64,000 nt of DNA, taken from Alteromonas antoniana. Its GTDB lineage: Bacteria; Pseudomonadota; Gammaproteobacteria; Enterobacterales; Alteromonadaceae. This document shows, in pieces, positions 54,095-63,118 of this stretch. The DNA is taken from NCBI RefSeq assembly GCF_019249295.1, contig NZ_JAESDH010000005.1, positions 124,001-188,000 on the forward strand. The letters are read 5' to 3'. Positions within the stretch are counted from its first letter, which is position 1, and each line of letters begins with the position of its first letter. Below the pieces are notes generated by a model. It searched no databases. It had not been told where the DNA came from and saw nothing but the letters and a program-made list of their open reading frames with translations. Made by a program: the position numbers and the translations under genes.

Positions 54095-57000
54095 TTAAGC
54101 CCTTCGCCGCTCAAAAAACTGCAACACAAACACCAGCAGGCAGGGTAAGAATGTCAGCGTGATCAGCATGGAGAAAGCGATCCCTGACAACACCACAATA
54201 CCTACGCCCCGGTACAATTCTGTTCCTGCGCCGGGAATGAAAACCAGCGGCGCTAACCCGCAGACCGTTGTCGCGGTAGACATCATGATAGGGCGAAGCC
54301 GGCTTTTCACAGCTTGTTTTACCGACTCAATAACATTATCGCCTTCTGCAAGCTGTGCCCGGGCTTTCTCAACAATAAGGATCGGGTTGTTCACTACGGT
54401 TCCCAGCAGTATCACGAAGCCCAGCATGGTGATCATGTCAAAAGACTGATGTATACCGGCCAGACCGAACAGCGATAGCAGTGTGCCGGAATAATTCAGT
54501 GCCACAAGGCCTAGAATACCGCCACATATACCTAATGGTACTGTCATTAAAATCAATACCGGAAAACCCCAGTGTGAGAAAATCGCCACCATCAGCAAGT
54601 AAATCAGCACAATCGATACCGCAAGATTTGCCAGTAACGCATCACGGGTTGCTTCCAGCTGATCTGCAGCGCCCGTGATTGAGAAACTTACCGACTTGCC
54701 CGCTTCGCCACTGGCCTTAAGCTCGGGAATGAGGGTGTTCTGAACCATAGATACGGCGGTTTCCAGCGCGATATCTTCCGGCGGAATGATATACACAGAC
54801 ACCGTGCGCTGCCCATCCACCCGCCGAAGCTCGTCGCTGTCGACGGTTTCCACAAATTCGGCCAGGGCATCCAGCGGCAGCACATCGCCCTGCGGCGTTC
54901 GTACCGGGGCCATTTTCAGTGCATTAAGGTTCTGATCTGTGCCGGCCTCGCTGTACAGGAAAATATCAATTTTGTTATCGCCCTCGATAAACTCTGCCAC
55001 ATACGCGCCATCACTATATGCTGCCACCATAAAACCGAAAGCCTGCGGGTCCATACCTAGCTCGGCCAGCCTGTCCCAACGTGGGCGGATTTCAACCAAT
55101 GGCTGGTCGAGTGATAGTGAAGCAGGGGAGGAGTCCAGCCTTGGGTTGGTAAAGATATCATCGGCCCGGCGCATGACGTTGCGCGCGGTGCTGTAAAGCT
55201 CGACCAGCTCTGGGCCGGATATATTCAGATTAACGGCGCGGGTACCGCCCTGATTACTGGAGATAATCGAGCCTCGTGAAGAAAATGCCCGCATACCCGG
55301 ATACGATTCGAACAGGGTGGTTAACCCCTGCATCATGGCATCGATATCTTCATCGTTTTTGGGCTCGCTCATCACCCAGATTTCGCCAGCAGAAACACGC
55401 ATGGAATAATATTCCAGCGCCGGCAGCAGTTTGTCCGGGGCCTCCGCGTCGGCATCGCGGGCTTTGGCTTCCTCCAGGGTTGCTAACACTTCCTCGCTGA
55501 TGCGCTCCATTTCTGTCAGGTTATAACCCGGGGGCGCAAACATGCGGGTAAAAGCTTTGGGCTCTTCGCCCTCAGGCAGGTATTCGGCGGCTGGCATAAA
55601 CAGTATGGCCAGGCCAAGCGTACCCACGATACTGACTATAATCGTTACTGTGCGCCAGTGCGCCCGGGTATATAACCCTTCCAACGCACCCAGGATGCGT
55701 TCACGGGTGGCTGCGGAACGATTTCGGGTTTCACCCAACCCGATATTTGCGCAGGCAGCAGGAACCACGAGCAAAGCAAAGGCCATGGAAGCCAGAATGG
55801 ATGCGGATATTGCTATGGCGATATCCGAATAAAGCTGACCGGCTTCCTCTTCAATAAACAATACCGGTGCAAACACAAGCACCGTAGTGGCACTGGACGC
55901 AATAACCGCAGTCCAGACTTCCTTCACGCCCTGAAGTGCCGAATCCAGCGCCGACAGCCCTTTCTTTTTCGCGCTTTCAATACTTTCAAGCACAACAATG
56001 CTGTTATCTACCGTCATGCCGATAGCAAATGCCACACCGGCCAGTGAAATTACGTTCACGGTTCTGTCAAAGGCCAGCAGACCAAGGAAGGCAGCGATAG
56101 TACAAACAGGAATACCCATCAGACAAATAAGCGTAGCGCGACCTGAACGCAGGAACCAGTACATGACAGCGCAGGCCAGAATGGCACCAAGACACAGATT
56201 CACAAATACGTTTTTTACCGAGGACTGCACATAGCGGACATCATCGCCAATCAGGATCATTTGCATGCCGTTGGGGGCGAGCACTTCTGTACGTAATGCC
56301 TCTACGGCCTCCAGCATCCCGGCTTTGATATCTATCACGTTGGAGCCCAGCTCCCTGTTAACGGCCAGCATTACCGCGCGGTTACCACCAATCGTAGAAA
56401 ACCCGCGCTTTTCATAGTGATCAAGCTCGACTCTGGCGACGTCTTTAAGGCGCACGTTTGTGCCATTGTTATGACTAAGAATTATTTCATTCAGGGCATT
56501 CACATCATCCACGCGACCAATGGTGCGAAGCAAATAACGTCGCTTACCATCGTCAATATCACCTGCGCTGACATCGTTCATTCTTCCGCGCACGGCGTCG
56601 CGGACATCGGTCAGAGAGAGGCCGCGCTGGCTCAGTTTAACTGGATCCACATAAAGTTTTATCTGGCGCAGCGCATTGCCGCGTACCTCAACTTGCGAGA
56701 CGCCGGTAACCCGTTCCATGCGCGGACGCACGACGTCTTCGACAAAGTCACCCACCATATCCATATCCAGCCCGTGCGGGTTGTCGGCTTTGGGCAGCAA
56801 CATAAAGTACATAAAGGCATTTTGCGAAAAACTGGAACTGAACAATCGCGGCTGGTCGACATTTTCCGGGTAGGCAGGAACCTGACTCAGTGCATTGGCC
56901 ACACGAATAAGCGCTTCGTTAACATCAACACCGAAAGGGAACTCAAGCTCGACGGTGGCGCTGCCGGTGCTGGCAAAAGACTCCATGCGCACCAGGTTCG

Positions 57001-57217
57001 GCAGGGTACGCAGATAGCGTTCCTGCTCTATAAGAATTTCTTTCTCTACATCCTGCGGTGTGGCGCCGGGCCAGCCGGTTTCAACGGTGATTATCCGCAC
57101 ATCCAGGTCAGGAATCATCTGTACCGGCATGCGAAAGGCCGCGGCGATACCCAGCACACACAGGATAAGCACGATAACTGTCAGCAGTTTGCCCTGACGA
57201 ATGGCCGCCGACATCAT
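54095..57217 (-). CDS. RND efflux pump inner-membrane transporter 2
   Basis: The 1040-residue protein is a second RND permease, in the AcrB/MexB-like superfamily but quite divergent from pump 1. It starts IRQGKLLTVIVLILCVLGIA. Motifs include GWPGATPQDVEKEILIEQE, the TM4-type block GMTVDNSIVVLESIES (again DN) and the C-terminal LGTVVNNPILIVEKARAQ and RLRPIMMSTATTVCGLAPLV. Substrates are not predictable. Its ATG overlaps the stop of the adaptor gene (4 bases), so the two are coupled. No outer-membrane channel is adjacent. Confidence 0.93.
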   Translation of the reverse strand: MMSAAIRQGKLLTVIVLILCVLGIAAAFRMPVQMIPDLDVRIITVETGWPGATPQDVEKEILIEQERYLRTLPNLVRMESFASTGSATVELEFPFGVDVNEALIRVANALSQVPAYPENVDQPRLFSSSFSQNAFMYFMLLPKADNPHGLDMDMVGDFVEDVVRPRMERVTGVSQVEVRGNALRQIKLYVDPVKLSQRGLSLTDVRDAVRGRMNDVSAGDIDDGKRRYLLRTIGRVDDVNALNEIILSHNNGTNVRLKDVARVELDHYEKRGFSTIGGNRAVMLAVNRELGSNVIDIKAGMLEAVEALRTEVLAPNGMQMILIGDDVRYVQSSVKNVFVNLCLGAILACAVMYWFLRSGRATLICLMGIPVCTIAAFLGLLAFDRTVNVISLAGVAFAIGMTVDNSIVVLESIESAKKKGLSALDSALQGVKEVWTAVIASSATTVLVFAPVLFIEEEAGQLYSDIAIAISASILASMAFALLVVPAACANIGLGETRNRSAATRERILGALEGLYTRAHWRTVTIIVSIVGTLGLAILFMPAAEYLPEGEEPKAFTRMFAPPGYNLTEMERISEEVLATLEEAKARDADAEAPDKLLPALEYYSMRVSAGEIWVMSEPKNDEDIDAMMQGLTTLFESYPGMRAFSSRGSIISSNQGGTRAVNLNISGPELVELYSTARNVMRRADDIFTNPRLDSSPASLSLDQPLVEIRPRWDRLAELGMDPQAFGFMVAAYSDGAYVAEFIEGDNKIDIFLYSEAGTDQNLNALKMAPVRTPQGDVLPLDALAEFVETVDSDELRRVDGQRTVSVYIIPPEDIALETAVSMVQNTLIPELKASGEAGKSVSFSITGAADQLEATRDALLANLAVSIVLIYLLMVAIFSHWGFPVLILMTVPLGICGGILGLVALNYSGTLLSLFGLAGIHQSFDMITMLGFVILLGTVVNNPILIVEKARAQLAEGDNVIESVKQAVKSRLRPIMMSTATTVCGLAPLVFIPGAGTELYRGVGIVVLSGIAFSMLITLTFLPCLLVFVLQFFERRRA

Positions 57218-58296
57218 TGTGACAGGTCTCCCTCGGTCACAACTTCTACGTTCACGCTCTGGCCGTCGCTGAGTACTTCGTTACCGCGAACAACTACCTG
57301 CTCGCCCTGCTGCAAGCCTTCAAGCACTTCAATGCCGTAATCGCCGCTGCCACCGAGGGTTAGTTTTCGTCGCTCGGCTTTGCCGTTTTTAATGACAAAG
57401 GCGCTGACATTTCCGTCGGGCTGTCTTAGCAGGGCGTCGCGCGGCACCACAATCGCCTGCTGGTTTACTTCAAATTCAATGGTGGCACGTGCGGAGGTGC
57501 CTGGTATTAGCTCTGGTTGAGGGGTTAGCGGCTGCAAACGCACCAGAAAGCTGCGCCCTGCTGAGGTGCCAACGGGCACTACGGTGGCAATTTCGCCGTC
57601 GATTGTCTTATCGGGAGCGGTGTCAGGCAATAGATGAACTTGCTTCACGTTTTGTAAGCGGGGATACACCTCCTGCGGAAGACGCACATCCACCCGCACA
57701 TTATCAGATGAAACCAGTTGCAACACCTGGCTTCCGGTTTGATGCCATTCGCCCACTTCCACATTCTTTTGTGAGATGACGCCGGAGAAAGGAGCGATTA
57801 ATGTGTGGTTGGCTAACACTTCTTTTTGGTGGTCACGCTGGGCGGTAGCCTGATCCAGCATCGAACGGGCCTCATCCCGACGGCTTTGTCTGGTGCGAAA
57901 TTCGCTTTGGGCGATATGGTTGGCGTCAATAAGGCGCTGTGCTTCACTGAACAAACGCTCAGCATCATCAAACGTAGCCCGGGCGGCAGCAACGGCAGCG
58001 TCTGCTTCTTTCACGGATTGTGTCGCTAGCGCCTCATCCAGAACAAGGAGTTTGTCCCCCTTGTTCACGTGACTACCCACATCGACAAACAGTTCTCTGA
58101 TAAGCCCATCAGTTTCGATAGAGAGCCGTGACGTCAGTAGTGCATTTACCTCACCGGATAGCGTGATCTGTTCATTTACCTGCTCAGACCTGACTTCAAT
58201 AACCTGAACGGACAAGGGCTCCTGTGCACTTAACTTTGTGCAAGATACAAGCAAAAACACGCTAATCACATAGCGTGGTAACCGGGTTAACAGCAT
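57214..58296 (-). CDS. RND periplasmic adaptor 2
   Basis: The 360-residue protein has a signal peptide (RYVISVFLLVSCTKLSAQ, with a possible lipid cysteine in LLVSCTK). The adaptor layout is lipoyl half (LFVDVGSHVNKGDKLLVLDE), coiled-coil hairpin (VKEADAAVAAARATFDDAER, RQSRRDEARSMLDQATAQRD), lipoyl half (LIAPFSGVISQKNVEVGEW) and barrel domain with a C-terminal membrane-proximal domain (VLEGLQQGEQVVVRGNEVLS). It is the first gene of a two-gene operon with RND pump 2. Palindromes upstream (58362-58407) may be regulator sites. Confidence 0.93.
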   Translation of the reverse strand: MLLTRLPRYVISVFLLVSCTKLSAQEPLSVQVIEVRSEQVNEQITLSGEVNALLTSRLSIETDGLIRELFVDVGSHVNKGDKLLVLDEALATQSVKEADAAVAAARATFDDAERLFSEAQRLIDANHIAQSEFRTRQSRRDEARSMLDQATAQRDHQKEVLANHTLIAPFSGVISQKNVEVGEWHQTGSQVLQLVSSDNVRVDVRLPQEVYPRLQNVKQVHLLPDTAPDKTIDGEIATVVPVGTSAGRSFLVRLQPLTPQPELIPGTSARATIEFEVNQQAIVVPRDALLRQPDGNVSAFVIKNGKAERRKLTLGGSGDYGIEVLEGLQQGEQVVVRGNEVLSDGQSVNVEVVTEGDLSQ

Positions 58297-58361
58297 GTTT
58301 TTATCCTGATTGTTTATTCTTCTTATTTTTTACTAGCTTTTGTAACGTTTGGACTAATGTG

Positions 58362-58380
58362 CAAATGTGTATGACATTTG
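58362..58380. promoter_or_regulatory. Palindrome between RND operon 2 and the next gene
   Basis: CAAATGT (58362-58368) and ACATTTG (58374-58380) form a perfect 7-base inverted repeat with a 5-base spacer. It lies in the divergent gap, the usual place for a TetR or MarR-type operator. No such regulator is encoded nearby. Confidence 0.55.
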
Positions 58381-58392
58381 CCGAGACGGTAT

Positions 58393-58407
58393 TACTCTCA
58401 TAGAGTA
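58393..58407. promoter_or_regulatory. Second palindrome in the same gap
   Basis: TACTCT (58393-58398) and AGAGTA (58402-58407) flank CAT. It lies 28 bases before the ATG of the small plus-strand gene and could serve as a repressor site near its promoter. Confidence 0.5.
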
Positions 58408-58434
58408 GTGCAAGTATAGAAAAAGGGATTGGAT

Positions 58435-58734
58435 ATGACGGAACAGGAATACCTTACATATTTGCAAGACTCGGTGCGTAAAAGCTATTTAAATACTCAG
58501 GAGGGCAGGCCTGATGACAAGCATAAGTATCGAACCGAAGGGCTTATCCATGCTGCGCGACTATTGGGGATCCTGTCCGTGGCGGGGATAACTGAAATGA
58601 TAGAAAAAGAACACCAGGACGTCTTCGGTGAATCGGTAGCTGAGCGTAAAGCCAGGCTGGCGACTTTTGAAAAGCTAAAGGAAGAATCTATTGATGATTA
58701 CTTTGAAGTACCGGCTATTCAACGCAAACGTTAA
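58435..58734 (+). CDS. Small cytoplasmic protein of unknown function
   Basis: The ATG at 58435 has AAGGG 7 bases upstream and gives 99 residues. It is mostly helical and charged (EQEYLTYLQDSVRKSYLNTQ, AARLLGILSVAGITEMIEKE, VAERKARLATFEKLKEESID). It has no signal or membrane segment and I do not recognise a family. It is divergent from RND operon 2 and may be regulated from the same gap. Confidence 0.65.
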   Translation: MTEQEYLTYLQDSVRKSYLNTQEGRPDDKHKYRTEGLIHAARLLGILSVAGITEMIEKEHQDVFGESVAERKARLATFEKLKEESIDDYFEVPAIQRKR

Positions 58735-58944
58735 GAAATCGTAATACAGGCAGGCGGTCCGGCGAGTTGGCCCTCTGTGCACTACCTTTGCGTAACCGGA
58801 CAGAAGAGCTAACGCATTATGATAAGGTTGTTGCCTGACCTGGTAACATTTAATAGTATCAAAGAACAGGGAGTAAATGAGTACATAAGGGGTTATGTAC
58901 GGCGAAACCTGACAAACATAAAAATAGAATCAAAGGAGTATACT

Positions 58945-59310
58945 ATGGAATGGTACATAGGCGCGCTTAAGAAATACGCTGAGTTCTCAGGACGTTCAAG
59001 AAGAAAAGAATACTGGCTTTTCATGTTGTTTAACTTCGTTATTTCGCTTGTTTTGGGGCTTATCGATGCAGCCACAGGCACCTTGGATACAGATACCGGG
59101 TGGGGGCTGTTAAGTGGTATATACGGGCTGGCTGTTCTGATACCTGCCATCGCTGTTACTGTACGTCGCTTGCATGACATCGGCAGAACCGGTTGGTGGA
59201 TCCTGGTTGCATTTATCCCTTTAATTGGTGGTTTGATTCTGTTGGTATTTGCCTGTCTGGACAGTAACCCTGACAACGAGTACGGGCCAAACCCGAAAGC
59301 CATCGGGTAA
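58945..59310 (+). CDS. DUF805 membrane protein
   Basis: The start at 58945 has AAAGGAG 6 bases upstream and gives 121 residues. It begins with the family motif EWYIGALKKYAEFSGRSRRK, EYWLFMLFN, then has three to four membrane segments and the conserved VRRLHDIGRTGWWIL and a DSNPDNEYGPNPK tail. DUF805 (YhaH-type) inner-membrane proteins are common in gammaproteobacteria with unknown role. It is followed directly by a strong terminator. Confidence 0.93.
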   Translation: MEWYIGALKKYAEFSGRSRRKEYWLFMLFNFVISLVLGLIDAATGTLDTDTGWGLLSGIYGLAVLIPAIAVTVRRLHDIGRTGWWILVAFIPLIGGLILLVFACLDSNPDNEYGPNPKAIG

Positions 59311-59326
59311 GAATATAGATTCATTT

Positions 59327-59352
59327 AAAGGAGGCTTATCGCCTCCTTTTTT
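59327..59352 (+). terminator. Rho-independent terminator after the DUF805 gene
   Basis: AAAGGAGGC (59327-59335) pairs with GCCTCCTTT (59341-59349) around a five-base loop, with further T after. It is 17 bases after the stop codon. Confidence 0.92.
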
Positions 59353-59566
59353 GTGTCCGCAATCTTCCTCAAACGGATAGAGAGCTTGTTACCAGAGTAC
59401 ATTCAAAAAATGTTTGATAGGTGAGACGGAGCTGATTCTGTTTCGTACCGGTATTCAATTATAAGTAAAAGAGGGCTGCGCTTCAGGAAATGGCGGGGAA
59501 GGCCCAGTTGTATAATCACATTTACGTCCCCATCAACTGATATATGCTTCTAACCGGAGAAAAATT

Positions 59567-60115
59567 ATGAGTCGACATTTTGATAAAGCAGACGGATTGT
59601 GCGAGCAAAAAGATCCCGCAACGGATGGATTTGTTTTCAATCAAACCATGCTGCGTATAGCAGATCCTAAACGTTCACTGGATTTTTATACCCGGGTGAT
59701 GGGAATGACGCTGTTGAAACGTCTGAATTTCGAGAGCATGGAGTTTAGCCTGTATTTCCTGACAGCGGGCGAAGATTTTTCAGATATCAGTGAAGATGAA
59801 GGAAAGCGTACAGAGCAAACCTTTGGACGACCCGCGATGCTGGAATTAACCCATAACTGGGGCGACACCCCGGAATCGGTTTCTTATCATAATGGAAACA
59901 GCGAGCCTAAAGGGTTTGGCCATATTGGTTTTCACGTGCCGGATTTAGAGGCTGCCTGCGAACGTTTTGAAAAACTGGATGTGCCGTTTCAGAAAAAGCC
60001 GAACGATGGCTCGATGAAAGGCATTGCCTTTATCAAAGATCCCGATGGCTACTGGATAGAGATTTTTGATGCTAAACGAGTACAGGAAACCTGTACGCCG
60101 CATCTTAAAAAGTAA
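59567..60115 (+). CDS. gloA: Lactoylglutathione lyase (glyoxalase I)
   Basis: The 182-residue protein converts the methylglyoxal-glutathione adduct to lactoylglutathione in the cytoplasm. The four metal ligands are visible: Gln26 (FNQTML), Glu93 (MLELTHN), His119 (GFGHIGFHV) and Glu165 (GYWIEIFD). The extra N-terminal stretch and the loop around residues 105-116 (VSYHNGNSEPKG) match the longer, zinc-type glyoxalase I, as in human and Pseudomonas GloA3, rather than the short nickel type of E. coli. GGAG lies 7 bases before the ATG. It is monocistronic. Confidence 0.95.
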   Translation: MSRHFDKADGLCEQKDPATDGFVFNQTMLRIADPKRSLDFYTRVMGMTLLKRLNFESMEFSLYFLTAGEDFSDISEDEGKRTEQTFGRPAMLELTHNWGDTPESVSYHNGNSEPKGFGHIGFHVPDLEAACERFEKLDVPFQKKPNDGSMKGIAFIKDPDGYWIEIFDAKRVQETCTPHLKK

Positions 60116-60355
60116 AATGACAGGTATACGCGTTGGCCGCCTGATTGCCGAACAAACAGTGCGGCCGATGCGTGAGACTTCTTCTTAGCCCTCCACGGGG
60201 CTGTCTTTTCCGAGATAACGGTACTTCCCCTTCACTTTCTGTGGCAACACGAGACCTCTGATAACTACCGTGGGCGTTACGGCGCTTAAACTATCGTTCA
60301 TATAGTAAACATATTAGGTATGCATTATACTTTTGGAAAAAGAGTGGGGGTTAAA

Positions 60356-60574
60356 ATGCAGGTAACTCAGAACCTTAATACATTAGACAGATCGTTGCGT
60401 GGAATCATTGGCATTGTTGTTACAGCGTTTGCGTTGTTCAATGGCGACTATATTGAAGAGCCAATTATTGAAATATTACTCGGAATTTTTGGTTTGCTTA
60501 ATCTGATATCTCTGTTCAGCGGATGGTGTCCGATTTATCACCTTGCAGGTATAGATACGCGCAGCAAAGACTAA
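60356..60574 (+). CDS. DUF2892 small membrane protein
   Basis: The ATG at 60356 was preferred; a start 12 codons earlier is possible. The 72-residue protein has the family motif NLNTLDRSLRGIIGIVVTA and ends SGWCPIYHLAGIDTRSKD, with two membrane segments. DUF2892 proteins resemble the membrane part of YgaP, a rhodanese-linked protein, and the CPIYH motif is typical. It lies 15 bases before the GGDEF-EAL gene, so the two may be co-transcribed. Confidence 0.9.
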   Translation: MQVTQNLNTLDRSLRGIIGIVVTAFALFNGDYIEEPIIEILLGIFGLLNLISLFSGWCPIYHLAGIDTRSKD

Positions 60575-60589
60575 AACAAGCACCAGTAA

Positions 60590-62518
60590 ATGGTTCAGAT
60601 TGCAGAACTTACCAAGGATAGGTCATTCAGAAACAGGTTAATTCTGGCTTGCATCAGTGTGGCACTGTTTGTGTCTGTCACTTACGTTGTGGTGTCTTAT
60701 CGTCTGACATCGGAATTAGGTGTTAAGACAGAGCTCAATGCCATGAATCTGCAAGCCCGAATCATTCACAACGAGTTGGCTAACAGCGGTAAATCTCTGG
60801 ATGAACGTGCGATGGAGTTGGCCAGGATCCTGTTTGCTGAGAATCAGGACTTGGCGGTATTTGTTCGGGTTACAGGCCATGACGCGAGCTGGGAATACGC
60901 CAACAAAATTCCCTCCTCTAGTGTGCCCGAACTGCTAAATGCTATCTCCCAACAACCGCAGGACTCGCAGGGGCAGGTAACCACTGCAACAGGCGATTTT
61001 CTCTGGCACGATTACCAGGGGCAGCAATACCGGGTTCAGTTAATTCAGTCCAATACCGCACTGGAACGAACCATGAGCATGGTAGCCAAAAGGCTATCTA
61101 TTGTATCGCTAATCGTTTTTTGGATCGCAATTTGGCTGGCGCTCACCCTCTCTTCTTTTATCGCAAAACGCGTACAGCAGAAAAATGATGCACTGGCGAA
61201 GATCGCTACCCATGACACTTTAACAGGCTTACCCAACCGGTTGTTTCTGCTTGACTTATTGAAGCGGGAGTTGGGCGAGGCAGCGGATAAACCTAGGCCG
61301 GATACAGCTCGGCAAGAAACCGAAGGGTGCTTGTTTGTCATCGACCTCGACAAGTTTAAAGTGGTCAATGACTCCTTCGGTCACACCGCTGGTGATACCT
61401 TGCTGGTGGAGGTGGGAAGACGTTTAAAAAGTTTGTTGGCTGATAGCCAGGTGCTGGTAAGAATGGGAGGCGATGAATTTATTGTCTGGGCGTCAGGCAT
61501 GCAGATAGACACGGCGAAAGCACTTGCCGAAAAGATGGTTGAAATATGCAATGCTCCCGTGATGATTAACCACCTTGCCGTTCAAACCGGAGCCAGTATC
61601 GGAATTGCCCATTACCCAACGCATGCTGGTTCCGGAGAAATGCTAATTGTTAGTGCTGATACCGCGATGTACAAAGCAAAGCAGCAACATAGTGGCGCGG
61701 TGATTTTCGATGAACCGGATTCAGAGAAATACAAAGCCAGTCTGCGGCTTCGAACCGAGCTCGCGCAAGCTCTGGAGCGAGAAGAGTTCAGACTTTACTA
61801 TCAACCCAAAGTGGCACTGGCCACAGGTGAAATTACCGGGGTAGAGGCACTTTCGCGTTGGCATCATCCCGAAGAGGGCATATTACCGCCTGGTGCCTTC
61901 ATTGCCTTAATAGAAGATAGTGGTCGTATTCAGGAGTTTGGTCGCTATGTTATTCGCCACAGTATCAGACAACTTGCTGAATGGCAGAAATCAGGCATTC
62001 ATGTGCCAATTGCAATTAACCTGTCACCTTATAATCTGTTAGATCCCGGACTCATCGATTTCATAAGTGAGCAACTTGATGCAAATGGGGTTGAAGCTCA
62101 GCAACTGGAAATTGAACTGACGGAAAATGAAACCAGCCAGAATATCAATAGCATCCAGCAGCGCCTGGAAAGTCTCAAGCAGTTAGGTGTGTTACTGGCA
62201 ATAGATGACTTCGGAACCGGAATGAGTTCACTGGCCTATATCGCAGAATTGGATGTGGATATCATAAAAATCGACCGTACGTTTATTTTCGATATGCACG
62301 ATAATCACAAGCACCAGGCCATCGTTGCTACGGCACTAACGCTGTCAAAATCGTTCCGTTCCAAAGTGGTAGCTGAGGGTATTGAGAATAGGGAGCAGGC
62401 AGCGATGCTAGTAGAGATGGGATGTGATTACGGACAGGGGTATCTGTATGCCAAACCTGTTCCCAGTGAACAAATGACGGACATGCTTAGGGAGAATCCT
62501 TGTCTTCAATTGGCGTGA
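60590..62518 (+). CDS. Membrane GGDEF-EAL cyclic-di-GMP protein
   Basis: The 642-residue protein has a membrane segment near 17-40 (LILACISVALFVSVTYVVVS), a periplasmic sensor of about 130 residues and a second segment near 168-192 (SLIVFWIAIWLALTLSSF). The GGDEF domain (about 205-365) has the intact MGGDEF signature, preceded by VIDLDKFKVVNDSFGHTAGD. The EAL domain (from 385) has GVEALSRWHH, NLSPYN, DDFGTGMSSLAYI, IKIDRTF and EGIENREQAA. Both domains look complete, so cyclase, phosphodiesterase or both are possible. The first ATG has a poor ribosome site. No response regulator is adjacent. Confidence 0.92.
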   Translation: MVQIAELTKDRSFRNRLILACISVALFVSVTYVVVSYRLTSELGVKTELNAMNLQARIIHNELANSGKSLDERAMELARILFAENQDLAVFVRVTGHDASWEYANKIPSSSVPELLNAISQQPQDSQGQVTTATGDFLWHDYQGQQYRVQLIQSNTALERTMSMVAKRLSIVSLIVFWIAIWLALTLSSFIAKRVQQKNDALAKIATHDTLTGLPNRLFLLDLLKRELGEAADKPRPDTARQETEGCLFVIDLDKFKVVNDSFGHTAGDTLLVEVGRRLKSLLADSQVLVRMGGDEFIVWASGMQIDTAKALAEKMVEICNAPVMINHLAVQTGASIGIAHYPTHAGSGEMLIVSADTAMYKAKQQHSGAVIFDEPDSEKYKASLRLRTELAQALEREEFRLYYQPKVALATGEITGVEALSRWHHPEEGILPPGAFIALIEDSGRIQEFGRYVIRHSIRQLAEWQKSGIHVPIAINLSPYNLLDPGLIDFISEQLDANGVEAQQLEIELTENETSQNINSIQQRLESLKQLGVLLAIDDFGTGMSSLAYIAELDVDIIKIDRTFIFDMHDNHKHQAIVATALTLSKSFRSKVVAEGIENREQAAMLVEMGCDYGQGYLYAKPVPSEQMTDMLRENPCLQLA

Positions 62519-63118
62519 AATTCGTGCAATGGACTTCGGTGTAGCCGTGAAATAAAGCAAAATGCTGTCATTTAGTGACGCGGTGTATATGTGACCGCAG
62601 AGAAAATGGAAGCTGCTATTCTAGGGGAGGTTTACACTGGAAACTACATCCCAAGAAATGGGGCATTTCAGACCGGAGATCACCGAAGTCTACCTCTTCT
62701 GAGCAGGTAACATCAGTTATTCCCGCCTTAACTGCTTTGAACATGCTGTTATCTAGTCATTAATTAGGATGACGTTTCTCTATTTTTAGCTTCAATTACT
62801 CGATGAAATTAGGCCGTTAATTTTCAATCAGTGCCGAGAATTTTTATGCAACAAGCATCTAGAGTTTGATGCAGATGGCTTATATTATAATTTCTAAGAG
62901 TTGGGCTGTCAGGTTTCGATACCTGAGAGACGTTGCGTGCTGAAGCAATGGAGCAGGGGGAATAGCTTGCTGGACAGAAAACAATAGATAGCGGCATAGG
63001 AAGCCCATTTGGGAGTAGCTTTGTAGAGCTTGGATGTAGGTGCTAAATTCTATCCGTGGGTTTCAATACAAGGCTTTTATCAAGTTGCTAATCATTTTTA
63101 CTATAAAAAGGAATTTTC
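62519..63118. other. 600-base non-coding gap before the TIR gene
   Basis: No gene is supported; a 62-codon frame at 62575-62763 has no ribosome site or family character. The right half (62902-63007) can fold into a branched structure, listed separately. Composition is A/T-richer than neighbouring genes. The promoter for the TIR gene may lie near 62870-62895 (TATATTATAATTTC). Confidence 0.5.
62902..63007 (+). ncRNA. Candidate structured RNA upstream of the TIR gene
   Basis: Complementary pieces are arranged as a branched fold. An outer stem TGGGCT (62902-62907) / AGCCCA (63002-63007) overlaps an inner stem CTGTC (62906-62910) / GACAG (62973-62977). Inside are three hairpins: AGGT/ACCT around 62911-62924 (a six-pair version TCAGGT/ACCTGA competes with the inner stem), CGTTGC/GCAATG around 62931-62950, and AGCAGG/CTTGCT around 62952-62971. 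The fold was found by eye only. It might be an RNA partner or leader of the TIR gene. Confidence 0.35.

Noticed and set aside
56417..57340. 307-codon plus-strand frame
   Set aside because: It is antisense to the second RND pump gene and its adaptor; the pump is well supported by motifs.
62575..62763. 62-codon frame before the TIR gene
   Set aside because: It has no ribosome site and no family character, and lies in an A/T-rich non-coding gap.
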